From: JAFCBV01 sp965370715
Lineage (GTDB): Archaea; EX4484-52; B79-G9
DNA: 6,149 bases
Reading direction: 5' to 3'
Assembly: GCA_965370715.1 (NCBI GenBank)
Contig: CBDUVQ010000055.1
Location: forward strand, 1-6,149
Part shown: positions 5,879 to 6,149 of the stretch, one piece after another
Position numbering within the stretch: position 1 is the stretch's first letter
Layout: every line of letters starts with the position of its first letter
Notes under the pieces: generated by a model
What the model was told of the DNA's origin: nothing
Databases searched by the model: none
The model's input: the letters and a program-made list of their open reading frames with translations, nothing else
Made by a program: the position numbers and the translations under genes

Positions 5879-6111
5879 TTAGTCGTTTTTTTCAACGATT
5901 GCGGGATTGTTGTTTGGCTCAATTGTATAAGAAATCAACTTGCTATGCGGCATAATTACCTAGAGGGCACAGACCTAAGGGGATGGGCTCTAAAAAAGAT
6001 AACTTTCATGCTTTTATGACATTCTTTAAAGATTCTTTGAGCAATTGTTTTTGGAAGTTTTTCTAAAGACTCCATTGCTTTATTATTTTGAAGTCGCAGA
6101 AAACCAAGCAC
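5879..6111 (-). pseudogene. Possible decayed RelE/ParE-type toxin gene
   Basis: On the minus strand a frame open from the window edge (6147) to a stop at 5956 contains, at about 6078-6016, the segment A-M-E-S-LEKLPKTIAQRIFKECH. This resembles the first helices of RelE/ParE-family toxins (A-x3-L-x-x-LP-x-x-I-x-x-RI). In a second frame LGNY occurs, and in a third (5938-5879) LISYTIEPNNNPAIVEKND then a stop, which resembles the later 'GDYR-lIYtI' strands. The pieces are in the right order and together span about 78 codons from a possible GTG at 6111, near the family's size, but at least two frameshifts are needed. It could be an old toxin relic or coincidence. No antitoxin partner is visible; it could lie beyond the edge. 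Confidence 0.3.
5886..5892 (+). terminator. T7 tract, possible terminator of the redoxin genes
   Basis: A run of seven T lies 46 bases after the glutaredoxin stop, flanked by CGTT/AACG that could form a weak 4-bp stem. Archaeal termination often needs only such a U-rich stretch. Confidence 0.45.
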
Positions 6112-6117
6112 TTCCTT

Positions 6118-6134
6118 GCAAATCTTCGATTTGC
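6118..6134. repeat. Perfect 7-bp hairpin near the window edge
   Basis: GCAAATC (6118-6124) and GATTTGC (6128-6134) enclose a TTC loop. No long T-run follows on the + strand. It lies just upstream of the minus-strand toxin-like fragment. It may be a terminator for a gene beyond the edge or part of an intergenic palindrome family. Confidence 0.5.
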
Positions 6135-6149
6135 GAGATCCTAAAAATC

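Noticed and set aside
5846..6019. A 57-codon + strand frame starting just after the glutaredoxin stop, with GGTG close before the ATG
   Set aside because: The spacing of the GGTG is short, the T7 tract lies inside it, and the product has no convincing domain or membrane topology. It is opposite the toxin-like fragments. I cannot support it as a gene.

Overview
The window looks like a piece of an archaeal chromosome, most likely from an anaerobic, uncultivated lineage (DPANN-type is my best guess, not proven). The reasons are: TATA-type promoter elements (for example 4211-4222), Shine-Dalgarno sequences of the GAGGTG/AGGTGA type about 5 bases from starts, secreted proteins extremely rich in N-glycosylation sequons and anchored by one C-terminal membrane helix, and an anaerobe-type oxygen defence set (desulfoferrodoxin, rubrerythrin). 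All confident genes are on the + strand.

Left half (1-4183), cell surface: a 5'-truncated, sequon-packed extracellular protein (1-1614) overlaps by 7 bases a second secreted protein (1608-3122) with a signal peptide, Ig-like domains, a Gly/Pro linker and a C-terminal membrane anchor. A third secreted protein (3188-4183) has its own likely promoter, one small beta-rich domain, an acidic/proline-rich stalk of three tandem repeats and a C-terminal anchor. The second and third proteins carry the same 35-residue four-cysteine module (25 of 35 identical) close to the membrane and otherwise share little, which points to a mobile or functionally linked juxtamembrane cassette.

Right half (4184-5839), oxygen defence and thiol redox: a TATA box, a 5'-UTR hairpin and a good Shine-Dalgarno precede a class II desulfoferrodoxin/superoxide reductase (4287-4664), followed 26 bases later by rubrerythrin (4691-5278). 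Together they would convert superoxide to hydrogen peroxide and then to water. Two abutting hairpins follow. Next comes a 45-residue stand-alone desulforedoxin (5402-5539), a near copy of the N-terminal domain of the desulfoferrodoxin. A short sequence after its stop looks like the eroded remains of the missing superoxide reductase domain. A 78-residue glutaredoxin-like protein (5603-5839) closes the cluster.

Right end (5840-6149): no intact gene that I can support. It holds a T7 tract that may terminate transcription, minus-strand reading-frame fragments resembling a decayed RelE/ParE-type toxin, and a perfect hairpin near the edge. I saw no tRNA, rRNA, CRISPR array or insertion sequence.
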